Below, in pieces: positions 1-10,463 of a stretch of DNA of 64,000 nt. The position numbers were made by a program, and so were the translations under genes. Below the pieces are notes generated by a model. That model saw only the letters and a list, made by a program, of their open reading frames with translations. It ran no database searches and had not been told where the DNA came from. How positions within the stretch are numbered: the first letter of the stretch is position 1; each line of letters begins with the position of its first letter. Source of the stretch: Bacteroidia bacterium (GTDB lineage: Bacteria; Bacteroidota; Bacteroidia; Flavobacteriales; Flavobacteriaceae); the NCBI GenBank assembly GCA_030427865.1, contig JAUICK010000006.1, positions 62,001 through 126,000 of the forward strand, written 5' to 3'.

Positions 1-536
1 TCATAACACCAATTATCAATATCAATGGCATCTGTTGGATTTGCTCCTTTCATTTCAGCAAAAATTGCTAAAATTCCAGTTCCACATCCCATATCTAATA
101 CTTTCTTATTGGCTAAATCTAAATTCAGTAAATGTTGTACCATCATATGTGTTGTTTCGTGATGCCCTGTACCAAAACTCATTTTTGGTTCTATTACAAT
201 ATCATATTTTAAATTTGGGTTTTCGTGAAATGGTGCTCTAATACTTACCAAATCATCCACTTGAATAGGTGAGAAATTCTTTTCCCATTCTGCATTCCAA
301 TTAGTTTGAGCAACTTCGTTTTGATTGTATTCTATAGAAAACTCATCAGAATTTATTACATAAACATCTTCTAAAATGGTTTCGCTCCAATCTACTTTTT
401 GAATGTAAGCAGTAACTCCGTTTTCAGTTTCAACAAAACTTTCAAAACCAACATTACCTAATTCTGCGATTAGAATTTCTGTAGTTGGTTCTTTTGGCGA
501 TATTGTAAAATTGTATTCTATGTATATATTATCCAT
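1..536 (-). CDS. prmA: Ribosomal protein L11 methyltransferase, 3' end cut by window edge
   Basis: PrmA transfers methyl groups from S-adenosylmethionine to ribosomal protein L11 in the cytoplasm. The minus strand is open from the ATG at 534-536 to the left edge. The translation begins MDNIYIEYNFTISP and contains the family segment WNAEWEKNFSP, then KMSFGTGHHETT and the SAM-binding motif VLDMGCGTGILAIFAEMKGA, about 178 residues in all; the rest lies outside the window. It follows tpiA with a terminator-like hairpin between, an order that is common in Flavobacteriaceae. The identification rests on these motifs and is firm; only the C-terminus is unseen. Confidence 0.93.
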   Translation of the reverse strand, partial: MDNIYIEYNFTISPKEPTTEILIAELGNVGFESFVETENGVTAYIQKVDWSETILEDVYVINSDEFSIEYNQNEVAQTNWNAEWEKNFSPIQVDDLVSIRAPFHENPNLKYDIVIEPKMSFGTGHHETTHMMVQHLLNLDLANKKVLDMGCGTGILAIFAEMKGANPTDAIDIDNWCY

Positions 537-547
537 AATTGCGTATC

Positions 548-583
548 AAAAAAAATGCATCAAGATTTAAAAATCTCGATGCA
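548..583 (-). terminator. Rho-independent terminator after tpiA
   Basis: A 13-base stem (556-568 with 571-583, one mismatch, AA loop) is followed on the minus strand by a run of eight T. It ends only 11 bases before the prmA start, so prmA is either read through it or has its transcription attenuated here. Confidence 0.75.
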
Positions 584-614
584 AATTTATTGTAAATATC
601 TTTAAGTTCTAGGC

Positions 615-1373
615 TTAAATAGCTTTAATAATTGCAGTAAAATCTTCTACTTTTAAAGCTGCACCACCAATTAAACCACCATCTACATCTGGTTTAGAAA
701 AAATTTCTTCTGCGTTTGCAGGTTTTACACTTCCTCCGTATAAAATTGACACCTCATCTGCCACTGCTGCACTGTATTGTTTTTCGATAATACTTCTAAT
801 AAAAGCGTGCATTTCTTGAGCTTGTTCTGGGCTCGCAGTTTCTCCTGTACCTATAGCCCAAACTGGTTCGTATGCTAAAATGATGCTTTTCCATGCATCC
901 GCTTCTAAATGAAATAATGCATTTTTTAACTGACTTTCTACCACTGCAAAATGATTATCAGATTTTCTATCTTCTAACAATTCTCCAAAACAAAAAATGG
1001 TTTCTAATTTATTTTCGATAACTGCATCAACTTTTTTAGCTAAAGTTTCATCAGTTTCATTAAAATAAGTTCTTCTTTCTGAGTGTCCTAAAATAACTGT
1101 TTCTATTCCGATTGCTTTTAACATATCTGCAGAAATTTCTCCAGTATAAGCACCGTTTTTGGCTTGATGCATATTTTGTGCAACAACTTCTATTTTAGAT
1201 TTTTTAGCAGCTTTTACAGAAGATGATAAGTTTACAAATGTAGGCGCAACAATAACACGAGTGTTTTTTAACTTCTCTTTTTTTATCGATTTTTTTAAAT
1301 CTTTAATTAATTGTTTGCTTTCTTTCTTATTATTGTTCATTTTCCAGTTTCCTGCTACAATCTTAGTTCTCAT
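615..1373 (-). CDS. tpiA: Triosephosphate isomerase
   Basis: Interconverts dihydroxyacetone phosphate and glyceraldehyde 3-phosphate in glycolysis and gluconeogenesis (cytoplasmic TIM barrel, normally a homodimer). At 252 residues it has the normal length. The catalytic residues are visible: Lys11 in AGNWKMN, His97 in ILGHSERR and Glu169 in AYEPVWAIGTG. The phosphate-gripping loops YGGSVKP and GGLIGGAALK follow near the C-terminus. An AGGAGG sequence, rare in Bacteroidetes, lies 12 bases before the ATG (see the separate entry). The gene sits between the redoxin lipoprotein gene and prmA, all on the minus strand. Confidence 0.98.
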   Translation of the reverse strand: MRTKIVAGNWKMNNNKKESKQLIKDLKKSIKKEKLKNTRVIVAPTFVNLSSSVKAAKKSKIEVVAQNMHQAKNGAYTGEISADMLKAIGIETVILGHSERRTYFNETDETLAKKVDAVIENKLETIFCFGELLEDRKSDNHFAVVESQLKNALFHLEADAWKSIILAYEPVWAIGTGETASPEQAQEMHAFIRSIIEKQYSAAVADEVSILYGGSVKPANAEEIFSKPDVDGGLIGGAALKVEDFTAIIKAI

Positions 1374-1385
1374 AATTGTTATTTT

Positions 1386-1402
1386 ACCTCCTAAAAATTA
1401 GG
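1386..1402 (-). promoter_or_regulatory. Shine-Dalgarno sequence of tpiA inside a small hairpin
   Basis: On the minus strand AGGAGGT lies 12 bases before the tpiA ATG. Its first bases form the right arm of the palindrome CCTAATTTTTAGG (1390-1402). Most genes in this window have no such purine motif, so this one is unusual. A role in pairing away the ribosome site is only inferred. Confidence 0.4.
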
Positions 1403-1488
1403 CTTTGTTATCTATTTTAATTTTGATGTAAATTTAAGAAATGGAAAGACAAAAATCGTTGAGAAAAGTAAATAGTTACTAAAACGTT

Positions 1489-1986
1489 TTATATAGTTTT
1501 TTTCAAAGCTTGAATTATCTCTTTATCAAAAGCGTCGGTTGCTTTAAAGAGCGTTATTATTCCGGCTTCATCAATTACCATATATCTGGGAATCCAACGT
1601 AAACTTACAAAATCTACCAAATCTCCATTTTTCATTCCTTTAGGTAAATTATAATGTTTGCCTATAATATTATAACGTTGAATTCCTCTTTTCCAAGAAT
1701 TATTTCTTGTATCAACAGATAAAAATAGATAAACAGCATCTGGAAATTTTTTTTGTAATTCTTTTACTTTTGGCAATCCTTCTATACAATCTCTACACCA
1801 AGAAGCCCAAAAATCTATTAGAATTTTTTTTCCTTTGTATTGATTGATAACTTCTTGAAAAGTAAAACTATCACCTTTTATACTATAAATTTTTTCTTTT
1901 AAAGCTTCTGGTGTAAATGTAGTTGGAGTTTCTAAACTGCAACTCGTAAAAACCAAGACAACTAAAATTGATATTTTTTTGAACAT
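1489..1986 (-). CDS. TlpA-like thioredoxin-fold lipoprotein
   Basis: A membrane-anchored thiol-disulfide oxidoreductase of the TlpA/ResA type, likely working in the periplasm. The N-terminus is a lipoprotein signal with Cys16 in the lipobox VFTSC. The thioredoxin fold follows with the active-site motif WASWCRDC (Cys64 and Cys67), then FPDAVYLFLSVD and RWIPRYMVID, where Pro is the usual cis-proline position. At 165 residues it has the size of a single redoxin domain. It lies upstream of tpiA on the same strand, 115 bases away. The partner protein is unknown; cytochrome c maturation or general reduction of exported thiols are the usual family roles. Confidence 0.88.
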   Translation of the reverse strand: MFKKISILVVLVFTSCSLETPTTFTPEALKEKIYSIKGDSFTFQEVINQYKGKKILIDFWASWCRDCIEGLPKVKELQKKFPDAVYLFLSVDTRNNSWKRGIQRYNIIGKHYNLPKGMKNGDLVDFVSLRWIPRYMVIDEAGIITLFKATDAFDKEIIQALKKTI

Positions 1987-2090
1987 TAATTAATTTTTCA
2001 TTTTTGTCTTCAAAATTATATTTTACTTACAATTCTGAACTTTAAATCAAAACAAAAATACCTACTTTTGCTTAACTTTTTAGAAAACAA

Positions 2091-2915
2091 ATGACAACAC
2101 AAGCACTTATTAATCAAATCAAAAAGAAAAAATCATTTTTATGCATTGGTTTAGATGTAGATTTGAATAAAATTCCACCTCATCTTTTAAAAAGAGAAGA
2201 CCCTATTTTTGCGTTTAATAAAGCAATTATTGATGCGACTCATCATTTATGTGTGGCTTACAAACCGAATATTGCTTTTTATGAAGCTTATGGTTTAAAA
2301 GGATGGAAGTCTTTAGAAAAAACCATTCAATATCTAAATACAAATCATCCCGAAATTTTCACAATTGCAGATGCAAAACGTGGTGATATTGGCAACACTT
2401 CAACTATGTACGCCAAAGCATTTTTTGAAGATTTGGCTTTTGATTCTGTTACAGTTGCACCCTATATGGGAAAAGACTCTGTAGAGCCTTTTTTGGCTTT
2501 TGAAAATAAACACACCATTATGTTGGCTTTAACTTCTAACGAAGGTGCTTTTGATTTTCAGACAAAGAAAGTAGATGACAAAGAATTGTATAAAACGGTT
2601 TTAGAGACTTCTAAAAACTGGAAAAACTCAGAAAATTTAATGTATGTTGTTGGAGCTACAAAAGCGGAATATTTTGCTGAAATCAGAAAAATTGTACCTA
2701 ATTCATTTTTATTAGTTCCTGGTGTTGGCGCTCAAGGTGGAAATTTACAAGACGTTTGTAAATATGGTTTATCAAAAAATGTAGGTTTATTAATTAATTC
2801 TTCAAGAGGAATTATTTATGCTTCTAATGATGAAAATTTTGCAGAAAAAGCTGCTTTAAAAGCAGAAGAATTGCAAAAAGAAATGTCAGTAATTTTAAGC
2901 AATCGTATTTCGTAA
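2091..2915 (+). CDS. pyrF: Orotidine 5'-phosphate decarboxylase (long type)
   Basis: Decarboxylates OMP to UMP, the last step of de novo pyrimidine synthesis, in the cytoplasm. The 274 residues match the longer form of the family (type 2), not the short E. coli type. The substrate loop [10 protein letters not shown] and the catalytic array DAKRGDIGN (Asp94, Lys96, Asp99) are present, and PGVGAQGG and NSSRGIIYA form the phosphate site. A -7-like box TACTTTTG lies at 2063-2070, 20 bases before the ATG. The gene overlaps the convergent small gene at its 3' end by 21 bases. Confidence 0.97.
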   Translation: MTTQALINQIKKKKSFLCIGLDVDLNKIPPHLLKREDPIFAFNKAIIDATHHLCVAYKPNIAFYEAYGLKGWKSLEKTIQYLNTNHPEIFTIADAKRGDIGNTSTMYAKAFFEDLAFDSVTVAPYMGKDSVEPFLAFENKHTIMLALTSNEGAFDFQTKKVDDKELYKTVLETSKNWKNSENLMYVVGATKAEYFAEIRKIVPNSFLLVPGVGAQGGNLQDVCKYGLSKNVGLLINSSRGIIYASNDENFAEKAALKAEELQKEMSVILSNRIS

Positions 2916-3092
2916 ATCTCGATCTAAGTATTTAACTTGATTAATCTTTTCTAATACTTTCATTGCCTTAAAAGCCGCTGCATCGCTTTTAGATTCGTCT
3001 TCGAAACGATAATCATTAGATTTTTCTATAAGCTTAAAATACCTATCTTTTAGGTGATTTTTATAGGTTTGAAGTTGTTTTATTCTTGACAT
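2895..3092 (-). CDS. Small conserved helical protein, function unknown
   Basis: A 65-residue charged protein with no signal peptide or membrane segment. It is predicted to be largely helical ([19 protein letters not shown], then [19 protein letters not shown]). I recognise no domain. Its end overlaps the 3' end of pyrF on the opposite strand. Codon use looks like that of its neighbours, and the overlapping stop placement suggests a real convergent gene and not a shadow, because the pyrF frame continues only 21 bases into it. Moderate confidence that it is expressed. Confidence 0.6.
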   Translation of the reverse strand: MSRIKQLQTYKNHLKDRYFKLIEKSNDYRFEDESKSDAAAFKAMKVLEKINQVKYLDRDLRNTIA

Positions 3093-3152
3093 TTATTTAG
3101 ATTAGTTTTTAAATATAAGCAATTTATCGAAATAATTTAAAGCTCAAAGCAC

Positions 3153-3183
3153 AAAAAAACCTGTATTTTACTAAAATACAGGT
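3153..3183 (-). terminator. Terminator after the DUF4197 lipoprotein gene
   Basis: A perfect 12-base inverted repeat (3159-3170 with 3172-3183, one-base loop) is followed on the minus strand by seven T. Confidence 0.8.
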
Positions 3184-3209
3184 GCTATAAATTTTGCAGT
3201 TGTTTACGC

Positions 3210-3920
3210 CTATCTATTGTCTTGTAATGCAAAAACTTGTTTTAATAAAGCTGTATTTCTCAAACCAACTTTTTCACGAATCCCTTTTTCTTCAACTTCT
3301 ATCATAGTAAAAACTCCTTTTAAAGCTTGGTTTGTTATGTACTGAGTTAAATTTGGATTTACTTTCTTAACAAAAGGCAATGAGTTGTATTTAGAGATTA
3401 AATTATTCCAAACTTTATCTGCACCAACTTTAGAGAACGAGTTTTTAATCACAGGACTAAAACTACTATATAAAGCTGTATTTGTTTTTTCTTGTAAATA
3501 AGTAGTAGCTGCATTTTGCTCTCCTAAAAGAATATTTTTAGCATCATTAAATGTAATTTCTTTTACTGCATTTACAAAAATTGGAGTTGCTGTTTTTACA
3601 GCATCTTCTGCTGCTCTATTTAAAACTTTTATACCTTCATCTGCTAAATTACCTAACCCTATTTTGCGCAAACCTTTATCTACAGCTTGTAATTCTTGAG
3701 GCAACAAAATTTTTACTAACTCATTTCTGTAAAACCCATCTTTAGATGTTAATTTAGAAACTTGGTTTTTAATTCCATTATCTAACGCCTGACGTAAACC
3801 ATTACCTATTTGCTCTTGAGACAGCACACCTCCATTTGGTAAATTGTTAACTACTTTTTGCAATTCTGCACATCCGGCAAATTGAATTGCAACCACTAAA
3901 ACTAAAATTCTTTTTATCAT
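3210..3920 (-). CDS. DUF4197 family lipoprotein
   Basis: An envelope lipoprotein of unknown function. The signal ends in the lipobox QFAGC with Cys17. The body has the DUF4197 hallmarks: LSQEQIGNGLRQALDNGI, GFYRNELVKILLPQEL, and the later helical segment with NAKNILLG and LYSSFSPVIKNSFSKVGAD. At 236 residues it is full length for the family. It is a single gene with its own terminator downstream. The family is widespread in Bacteroidetes and Proteobacteria, but no activity is known to me. Confidence 0.88.
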   Translation of the reverse strand: MIKRILVLVVAIQFAGCAELQKVVNNLPNGGVLSQEQIGNGLRQALDNGIKNQVSKLTSKDGFYRNELVKILLPQELQAVDKGLRKIGLGNLADEGIKVLNRAAEDAVKTATPIFVNAVKEITFNDAKNILLGEQNAATTYLQEKTNTALYSSFSPVIKNSFSKVGADKVWNNLISKYNSLPFVKKVNPNLTQYITNQALKGVFTMIEVEEKGIREKVGLRNTALLKQVFALQDNR

Positions 3921-3972
3921 TTTTATATTTTTATCTATTTTATAAGAAACTATTATTTTCTAAAAGTCACTT

Positions 3973-4739
<767 letters not shown>

Positions 4740-4908
4740 AATAACTAGATTTAGAATTCACCAAATTTACATCAAATATTATGCCGATTTAACTTTAAAA
4801 AAATTCAAAACTCTTTTAACTATAAAGAAATTTTAAAAAACTCAGAGAATCCTTGTGTTTTTTAAGATTTTCGTAAATTGCACTCCTAAAATCAAACATT
4901 TATTACGA

Positions 4909-7900
4909 ATGGAACAAATTTCTCCTTATAAACCTAAACATAAAGTTAGAATTGTAACTGCTGCTTCTCTTTTTGACGGGCATGATGCCGCCATTAATAT
5001 TATGCGTAGAATTATACAATCTACTGGGGTTGAAGTAATTCATTTAGGACATGATAGGTCTGTAGAAGAAGTGGTAAACTGCGCCATTCAAGAAGATGTA
5101 AATGCTATTGCTATGACTTCTTATCAAGGAGGACATAATGAGTATTTTAAATATATGTATGATTTATTGCAAGAAAAAGGTGCTAACCATATCAAAATTT
5201 TTGGTGGTGGAGGTGGTGTAATTCTTCCTGAAGAAATTAAAGATTTGATGGATTATGGAATTACACGTATTTATTCTCCTGATGATGGAAGAGAAATGGG
5301 TTTACAAGGTATGATTAATGATTTGGTAGAAAAATCGGACTTTGCAATTGGAGATAATTTACAAGTAAATGTAGATGATTTAGCTAAAAAAGAAGCTGGT
5401 AAAATTGCACGAGTTATTTCTGCTGCAGAAAACTTCCCAGAAATTGCAAAAGCTACTTTAGAAGAAATTCATACTAAAAATGCAACTTCTAAAACTCCTG
5501 TTTTAGGAATTACAGGAACAGGAGGTGCAGGAAAATCGAGTTTAGTTGACGAATTGGTTCGTCGATTTTTAATTGATTTTCCAAATAAAACGGTTGGTTT
5601 AATTTCTGTAGATCCATCCAAAAGAAAAACTGGTGGCGCACTTTTAGGTGACAGAATTCGTATGAATGCCATTAATAACTCAAGAGTTTATATGCGTTCT
5701 TTGGCAACTCGTCAATCAAATTTGGCATTATCTAAATATGTAAATGAAGCTGTACAAGTTTTAAAAGCAGCTGCCTTTGATTTAATCATTTTAGAAACTT
5801 CTGGAATTGGACAATCTGACACCGAAATTATTGAACATTCTGATACTTCTTTATATGTAATGACGCCAGAATTTGGAGCGGCTACTCAGTTAGAAAAGAT
5901 TGATATGTTAGATTTTGCTGATTTGGTTGCCATTAATAAATTTGATAAAAGAGGAGCATTAGATGCCATTCGTGATGTAAAAAAGCAATACATGCGTAAC
6001 AATAATTTATGGGATGTTCATATGGATGACATGCCTGTTTTTGGAACGATTGCTTCTCAATTTAATGATCCAGGAATGAACTCGCTTTACAAAGCGATTA
6101 TGGATAAATTGGTTGAAAAAACGAATGCTGATTTACAATCTAATATGGAAATTTCTGCAGCAATGTCTGAAAAGATATTTGTAATTCCACCCAATAGAGT
6201 GCGTTATTTATCAGAAATTGCAGAGAGCAATAGAAGCTATGATGATAAAGTTGAAGAGCAAGTTGTGGTTGCTCAAAAATTATATGGAATTCATCAAACT
6301 ATTTTATCTATTCTAAATGTCACGTCGAACGAAGTCGAGACGTCTTTCCTTTCTAAAAACGGAATTGACCAAGATGAGATTCTTCGCTCCGCTCTGAATG
6401 ACAAAACGAATGTCATTCCGACAGAAGGAGGAACGACTGACGAGGAATCTCAAATATTTTTTCTAAAATTATTAATCGCTCAATTTGATAAGGTAAAACT
6501 AAATCTTGACAACCATAATTGGGAAGTTATTTTAAATTGGCAAGAAAAGGTTCAGAAATATAAAAACCCTATTTATACATTTAAAGTTCGTGATAAAGAA
6601 ATAAAGATAGAAACGCATAGTGAATCGCTTTCACATTCAAAAATACCAAAAGTTGCTTTACCCAAATATCAAGCTTGGGGAGATTTATTGAAATGGAATT
6701 TACAAGAAAATGTTCCTGGAGAATTCCCTTATACATCAGGCTTGTATCCTTTTAAAAGAACTGGTGAAGACCCAACAAGAATGTTTGCAGGTGAAGGTGG
6801 CCCAGAAAGAACCAACAGAAGATTCCATTATGTGAGTTTAGGAATGCCCGCAAAACGACTTTCTACCGCTTTTGACTCTGTAACTTTGTATGGAAATGAT
6901 CCTGGGCACAGACCTGATATTTACGGAAAAATAGGTAATGCTGGTGTTTCTATTTGTTGTTTAGATGATGCTAAAAAACTCTATTCTGGTTTTGATTTGA
7001 GTCATACAATGACCTCTGTGTCTATGACCATAAATGGACCTGCACCAATGTTGTTAGGTTTTTTTATGAATGCTGCTATTGATCAAAATTGTGAGAAGTA
7101 CATCAAACAACATCATCTTGAACATCTTGTAGAAAAAAAGCTATCAGAAATCTATGATAAAAAAGGTTTAGAAAGACCTAAGTATTATGGTGATTTACCT
7201 GAAGGAAATGATGGTTTAGGTTTACTTTTATTAGGAATTACTGGTGATTTGGTGTTACCTTCTGAAGTTTATCAACAGATAAAAAAAGACACATTAACAC
7301 AAGTTAGAGGAACTGTACAAGCAGATATTTTAAAGGAAGATCAAGCACAAAATACGTGTATTTTTTCTACTGAATTTGCTTTACGTTTAATGGGTGATGT
7401 GCAAGAATATTTTATAGAAAAACAGGTAAGAAACTTTTATTCGGTTTCTATTTCTGGATATCATATTGCTGAAGCTGGTGCTAACCCAATTACACAATTG
7501 GCGTTAACTTTGGCAAACGGTTTTACCTATGTAGAGTATTATTTATCTCGTGGAATGGACATCAATAAATTTGGTCCAAACTTGTCTTTTTTCTTTTCAA
7601 ACGGAATTGACCCAGAATATGCTGTAATTGGTAGAGTTGCTCGTAAAATTTGGGCAAAAGCGATGAAATTAAAATACGGGGCAAATCCAAGAGCGCAAAT
7701 GTTAAAGTATCATATTCAGACTTCAGGTCGTTCTTTACACGCTCAAGAAATCGATTTTAATGATATTAGAACAACATTACAAGCTTTGTATGCTATCTAC
7801 GATAATTGTAATTCTTTGCACACCAATGCCTATGATGAAGCTATTACTACTCCTACTGAAGAATCTGTAAGAAGAGCAATGGCGATTCAGTTAATTATTA

Positions 7901-8406
7901 ATAAGGAATTAGGTTTGGCTAAAAACGAAAACCCTATTCAAGGTTCTTTTATTATTGAAGAATTAACAGATTTGGTTGAAGAAGCTGTTTTAGAAGAATT
8001 TGACAGAATTACCGAAAGAGGTGGTGTTTTAGGAGCCATGGAAACCATGTATCAACGCTCTAAAATTCAGGAAGAAAGTTTGTATTATGAAACCTTAAAA
8101 CACACAGGAGAATTCCCAATTATTGGTGTAAATACTTTTTTAAGCTCTAAAGGTTCACCTACTGTTTTACCTGCGGAAGTAATTCGTGCTACAGAAGAAG
8201 AAAAATTAAATCAAATTAAAACAAAAGAAAGTCTTAATAAGGCGCATGAAGAAAATGTTACATTACAATTAGCAATACTTCAAGAAGCTGCCATTCAAAA
8301 TGAAAACTTGTTTGATAAATTGATGGAAGCCACAAAAGTTTGTTCTTTAGGACAAATTACAGAAGCGTTATTTAAAGTTGGTGGACAGTATCGTAGAAAT
8401 ATGTAA
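4909..8406 (+). CDS. icmF: Fused isobutyryl-CoA mutase (IcmF type) with in-frame repeat insertion
   Basis: An adenosylcobalamin-dependent acyl-CoA mutase fused to its own G-protein chaperone; the family interconverts isobutyryl-CoA and butyryl-CoA. I start it at the ATG at 4909, because the upstream 18 codons do not resemble the family. The domains of the 1165 residues are: B12-binding (DGHD, His25), MeaI-like GTPase with P-loop GTGGAGKSS near residue 203, linker, and mutase barrel from about residue 610. The barrel has [19 protein letters not shown], the IcmF form and not the methylmalonyl-CoA mutase form. Residues about 470-515 in the linker are encoded by a dispersed intergenic-type repeat (6318-6453), yet the frame stays open to the end. 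A strong terminator follows. Confidence 0.93.
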   Translation: MEQISPYKPKHKVRIVTAASLFDGHDAAINIMRRIIQSTGVEVIHLGHDRSVEEVVNCAIQEDVNAIAMTSYQGGHNEYFKYMYDLLQEKGANHIKIFGGGGGVILPEEIKDLMDYGITRIYSPDDGREMGLQGMINDLVEKSDFAIGDNLQVNVDDLAKKEAGKIARVISAAENFPEIAKATLEEIHTKNATSKTPVLGITGTGGAGKSSLVDELVRRFLIDFPNKTVGLISVDPSKRKTGGALLGDRIRMNAINNSRVYMRSLATRQSNLALSKYVNEAVQVLKAAAFDLIILETSGIGQSDTEIIEHSDTSLYVMTPEFGAATQLEKIDMLDFADLVAINKFDKRGALDAIRDVKKQYMRNNNLWDVHMDDMPVFGTIASQFNDPGMNSLYKAIMDKLVEKTNADLQSNMEISAAMSEKIFVIPPNRVRYLSEIAESNRSYDDKVEEQVVVAQKLYGIHQTILSILNVTSNEVETSFLSKNGIDQDEILRSALNDKTNVIPTEGGTTDEESQIFFLKLLIAQFDKVKLNLDNHNWEVILNWQEKVQKYKNPIYTFKVRDKEIKIETHSESLSHSKIPKVALPKYQAWGDLLKWNLQENVPGEFPYTSGLYPFKRTGEDPTRMFAGEGGPERTNRRFHYVSLGMPAKRLSTAFDSVTLYGNDPGHRPDIYGKIGNAGVSICCLDDAKKLYSGFDLSHTMTSVSMTINGPAPMLLGFFMNAAIDQNCEKYIKQHHLEHLVEKKLSEIYDKKGLERPKYYGDLPEGNDGLGLLLLGITGDLVLPSEVYQQIKKDTLTQVRGTVQADILKEDQAQNTCIFSTEFALRLMGDVQEYFIEKQVRNFYSVSISGYHIAEAGANPITQLALTLANGFTYVEYYLSRGMDINKFGPNLSFFFSNGIDPEYAVIGRVARKIWAKAMKLKYGANPRAQMLKYHIQTSGRSLHAQEIDFNDIRTTLQALYAIYDNCNSLHTNAYDEAITTPTEESVRRAMAIQLIINKELGLAKNENPIQGSFIIEELTDLVEEAVLEEFDRITERGGVLGAMETMYQRSKIQEESLYYETLKHTGEFPIIGVNTFLSSKGSPTVLPAEVIRATEEEKLNQIKTKESLNKAHEENVTLQLAILQEAAIQNENLFDKLMEATKVCSLGQITEALFKVGGQYRRNM
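6318..6453. repeat. Dispersed palindromic repeat inside icmF (one full and one half unit)
   Basis: The first unit runs from TGTCA at 6318 to TGACA at 6403, with internal arms ACGTC and GACGT and a right part reading GAGATTCTTCGCTCCGCTC. A second half unit starts with TGTCATTCCGA at 6411 and ends with GAGGAATCTCA. Both resemble the TGTCATTTCGA...GAAATCT family that also occurs intergenically at 11970 and 39724. The whole stretch is read in frame as part of the icmF linker. Confidence 0.7.
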
Positions 8407-8481
8407 ACTGTGAGTAATTTTTACAAAAAAATTGTAAATCACTTATCTTAGAATTGATTTTAAATTACTTTACAAATAATA

Positions 8482-8508
8482 AAATCCGCACAATTTATGC
8501 GGATTTTT
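8482..8508 (+). terminator. Terminator after icmF, probably bidirectional
   Basis: A 9-base perfect stem (8482-8490 with 8498-8506) and a T run follow icmF. The A run on the left side could also serve the convergent lipoprotein gene. Confidence 0.8.
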
Positions 8509-8529
8509 AAGTTTTGATTTCTTTAAAAT

Positions 8530-9171
8530 TTAATATTTATCATAAGTTACTTTTCCAGATTTTAAGTAATTAATAATATGTGTTATAGACCTTTGTTTTG
8601 CTTCTCGAAAAGTTTTGGTGAAATTAAATAAGAAAACAGATTCTTCTCCAATTGCAACAAAATCTAAAATTTCTCTATTTGTCTTAGCATCGTAAACCTC
8701 TACTTTTACATTTATCACACAATATTCAACAGATGTTGTGGTATTCATTCCTCCAACTCCGTTCATATTCATTCCAGGGGAATTGTGCCATTCTACTCTA
8801 TTGGTAACTTCAAAATTCGAAAAATAAATTACATAATCTGCATTTTCTTTGTTAGACGACTCGTATGTTGTGTTAGAAGTATCTATAAAAACAGAAGAAA
8901 AAACATCATTATTATTTAATTTTTTAGAAAAATCATTTAAATAACTTATAGCGAAATCGCTTTTCTCTGGGAAATTTTTTACAAAAGTTTTTTGAAACTC
9001 ATTCACACGAATATCATCTGAAGCTACAATTAAAACCTTTTTTGTTTTTGGTGTAACAAAATCTTCTTTTTTAGTAATATGTTCTACATAGCTTTTTGAA
9101 ACTTTACAAGACATAAAACTAAAAACAAACAATGTTGCCGCTAAAAAATAGTAAGTTTTTCTTTTCATCAA
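8530..9171 (-). CDS. Lipoprotein of unknown function
   Basis: A 213-residue protein with a lipoprotein signal (Cys22 after SFMS). I recognise no family with certainty. The central part (KVLIVASDDIRVNEFQKTF, later ENADYVIYFSNFEVTNRVEW) alternates strands and helices. A glycine-, methionine- and asparagine-rich loop (PGMNMNGVGGMN) comes before VINVKVEVYDAKTNREILDF. The loop and final strands recall DUF4136-like lipoproteins such as the one at 4.2 kb, but similarity is weak. It starts 7 bases after the oxidoreductase gene ends and is probably the last gene of that operon. Confidence 0.7.
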   Translation of the reverse strand: MMKRKTYYFLAATLFVFSFMSCKVSKSYVEHITKKEDFVTPKTKKVLIVASDDIRVNEFQKTFVKNFPEKSDFAISYLNDFSKKLNNNDVFSSVFIDTSNTTYESSNKENADYVIYFSNFEVTNRVEWHNSPGMNMNGVGGMNTTTSVEYCVINVKVEVYDAKTNREILDFVAIGEESVFLFNFTKTFREAKQRSITHIINYLKSGKVTYDKY

Positions 9172-9178
9172 ATTTTAT

Positions 9179-10081
9179 TTATAATACAAAATTACTAAAT
9201 TCATCAAAACTAAGAGTTGAAAAGTTAAATCCTTTTGCTAATAATTTTTCTGGATAAACTTTTCTACTTTTTAAAATTAATTCGGGTTCTGTTCTTAAAA
9301 CAAATGCTCCGAATTTTAGCATTATTTTAGGAGTAGGGATACCTATAAAAGTCTTAAGTTTTTTTCTTAATATCTTTTGAAAGTCTTTATTTTTTATAGG
9401 ATTAGGAACACATAAATTGTAAATTCCAGATTCTTTATGTATTAAAAACTCGATTGCTTTTACATAGTCTACTTCTGTAATAAAACTTATAAATTGATTT
9501 CCAGAACCTTGTTTACCACCAAAGCCAAATTTGGTTAGTCTTTTAATAATTGGAAAAGCCCCACCATTGTTTCCTAATACAATAGAAGTTCTGGTAATAA
9601 TTTTTCTTGTTTTGGGTAATTGATAAGAATTAAAAACAGTTTCCCATTTCTTACAAACATCCATAGAGAAATCGTTTCCAATTTCTCCATTCTTTTCTGT
9701 CATTAATTTATCTTCAGAATGTGTATAAATAGTCGCTGACGAAGACTGAATAAATACTTTGGGAGGCAGCTTTAATTTCTGAACAACTTTACATAGAAGG
9801 TTTGTACTATCAATTCTACTACTATAAATCTTATCTTTGTTAATTTCTGTATATCTACAATTTACAGATTTTCCTGTTAGGTTTATTAAGACATCAGATT
9901 CTTCTAAAAAAGTAGACCAATAATTTTTAGTTTTTCCATTCCATTTTAAGTAAAAAACATTGTCTTTATTAACATGTTGTTTTCTGCTCAAGATATAAAT
10001 TACATTCTTTTTATCTTTTGTAAAGTAATTTATTAAAAGTTTCCCTAAATATCCTGTTCCACCAGCGATTACTATTTTCAT
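9179..10081 (-). CDS. TIGR01777 family NAD(P)-dependent oxidoreductase
   Basis: An extended short-chain dehydrogenase of the SDR39U1/TIGR01777 group. The N-terminal Rossmann motif is GGTGYLG (residues 7-13). The segments VLINLTGKSVNCRYTE and SSSATIYTHSEDKLMTE carry the family pattern, and RTSIVLGNNGGAFPII precedes the C-terminal DUF1731-like part. At 300 residues it is full length. Its start overlaps the stop of the upstream membrane-protein gene in the order TAATG, which suggests translational coupling. The substrate is unknown. Family members in marine flavobacteria often sit beside GbsR/MarR regulators, as here. Confidence 0.88.
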   Translation of the reverse strand: MKIVIAGGTGYLGKLLINYFTKDKKNVIYILSRKQHVNKDNVFYLKWNGKTKNYWSTFLEESDVLINLTGKSVNCRYTEINKDKIYSSRIDSTNLLCKVVQKLKLPPKVFIQSSSATIYTHSEDKLMTEKNGEIGNDFSMDVCKKWETVFNSYQLPKTRKIITRTSIVLGNNGGAFPIIKRLTKFGFGGKQGSGNQFISFITEVDYVKAIEFLIHKESGIYNLCVPNPIKNKDFQKILRKKLKTFIGIPTPKIMLKFGAFVLRTEPELILKSRKVYPEKLLAKGFNFSTLSFDEFSNFVL

Positions 10082-10461
10082 TATTCTTTTTCTTTTCTTA
10101 TTCTTAAATTATTCTCTTTACTTGCTTTTCTTCCTTTTAAAAAGAAGACAATAAATAGTATCATGACGATTCCTAAATAGATTGAAAAACCACCAATTTT
10201 TGCACTCAAAGTTTCTACCAAATCTTTGTATCCAGACAAACTATAAATTGATATTATTCTTAACGCAAAACCAATGTTTAATAAATAAAACCCTATTTTA
10301 AATAATTTGTTGGTAGCCATAGCAATTTCTACTTTTTGGTTAAAAATATCTAACATAAAAATCTTACTATTTTTAAATAAATGTTGAGAAACAAAGGTGG
10401 TTAAACCAATGGCAATAGGTAAATAAATGATGTACGCAATTAATTCTAATGAAGTGTTCAT
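10081..10461 (-). CDS. Small integral membrane protein (paralogue A)
   Basis: A 126-residue protein with about four hydrophobic helices (LIAYIIYLPIAIGLTTFVSQ, GFYLLNIGFALRIISIYSL, IYLGIVMILFIVFFLKG) and a basic C-terminal tail. It is a paralogue of the next upstream gene: F-KNSKIFMLDIFNQ, then NKLFKIGFYLLNIGFAL, matches CYKNGKVYILNYFPN, then NNLLRTAYYLLNIGLAI. No known family is recognised. It is coupled to the TIGR01777 gene by a one-base overlap. Confidence 0.75.
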   Translation of the reverse strand: MNTSLELIAYIIYLPIAIGLTTFVSQHLFKNSKIFMLDIFNQKVEIAMATNKLFKIGFYLLNIGFALRIISIYSLSGYKDLVETLSAKIGGFSIYLGIVMILFIVFFLKGRKASKENNLRIRKEKE

Positions 10462-10463
10462 AA

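Noticed and set aside
35-241. Plus-strand reading frame of 68 codons
   Set aside because: It lies opposite the prmA coding sequence, whose minus-strand translation has clear SAM-methyltransferase motifs.
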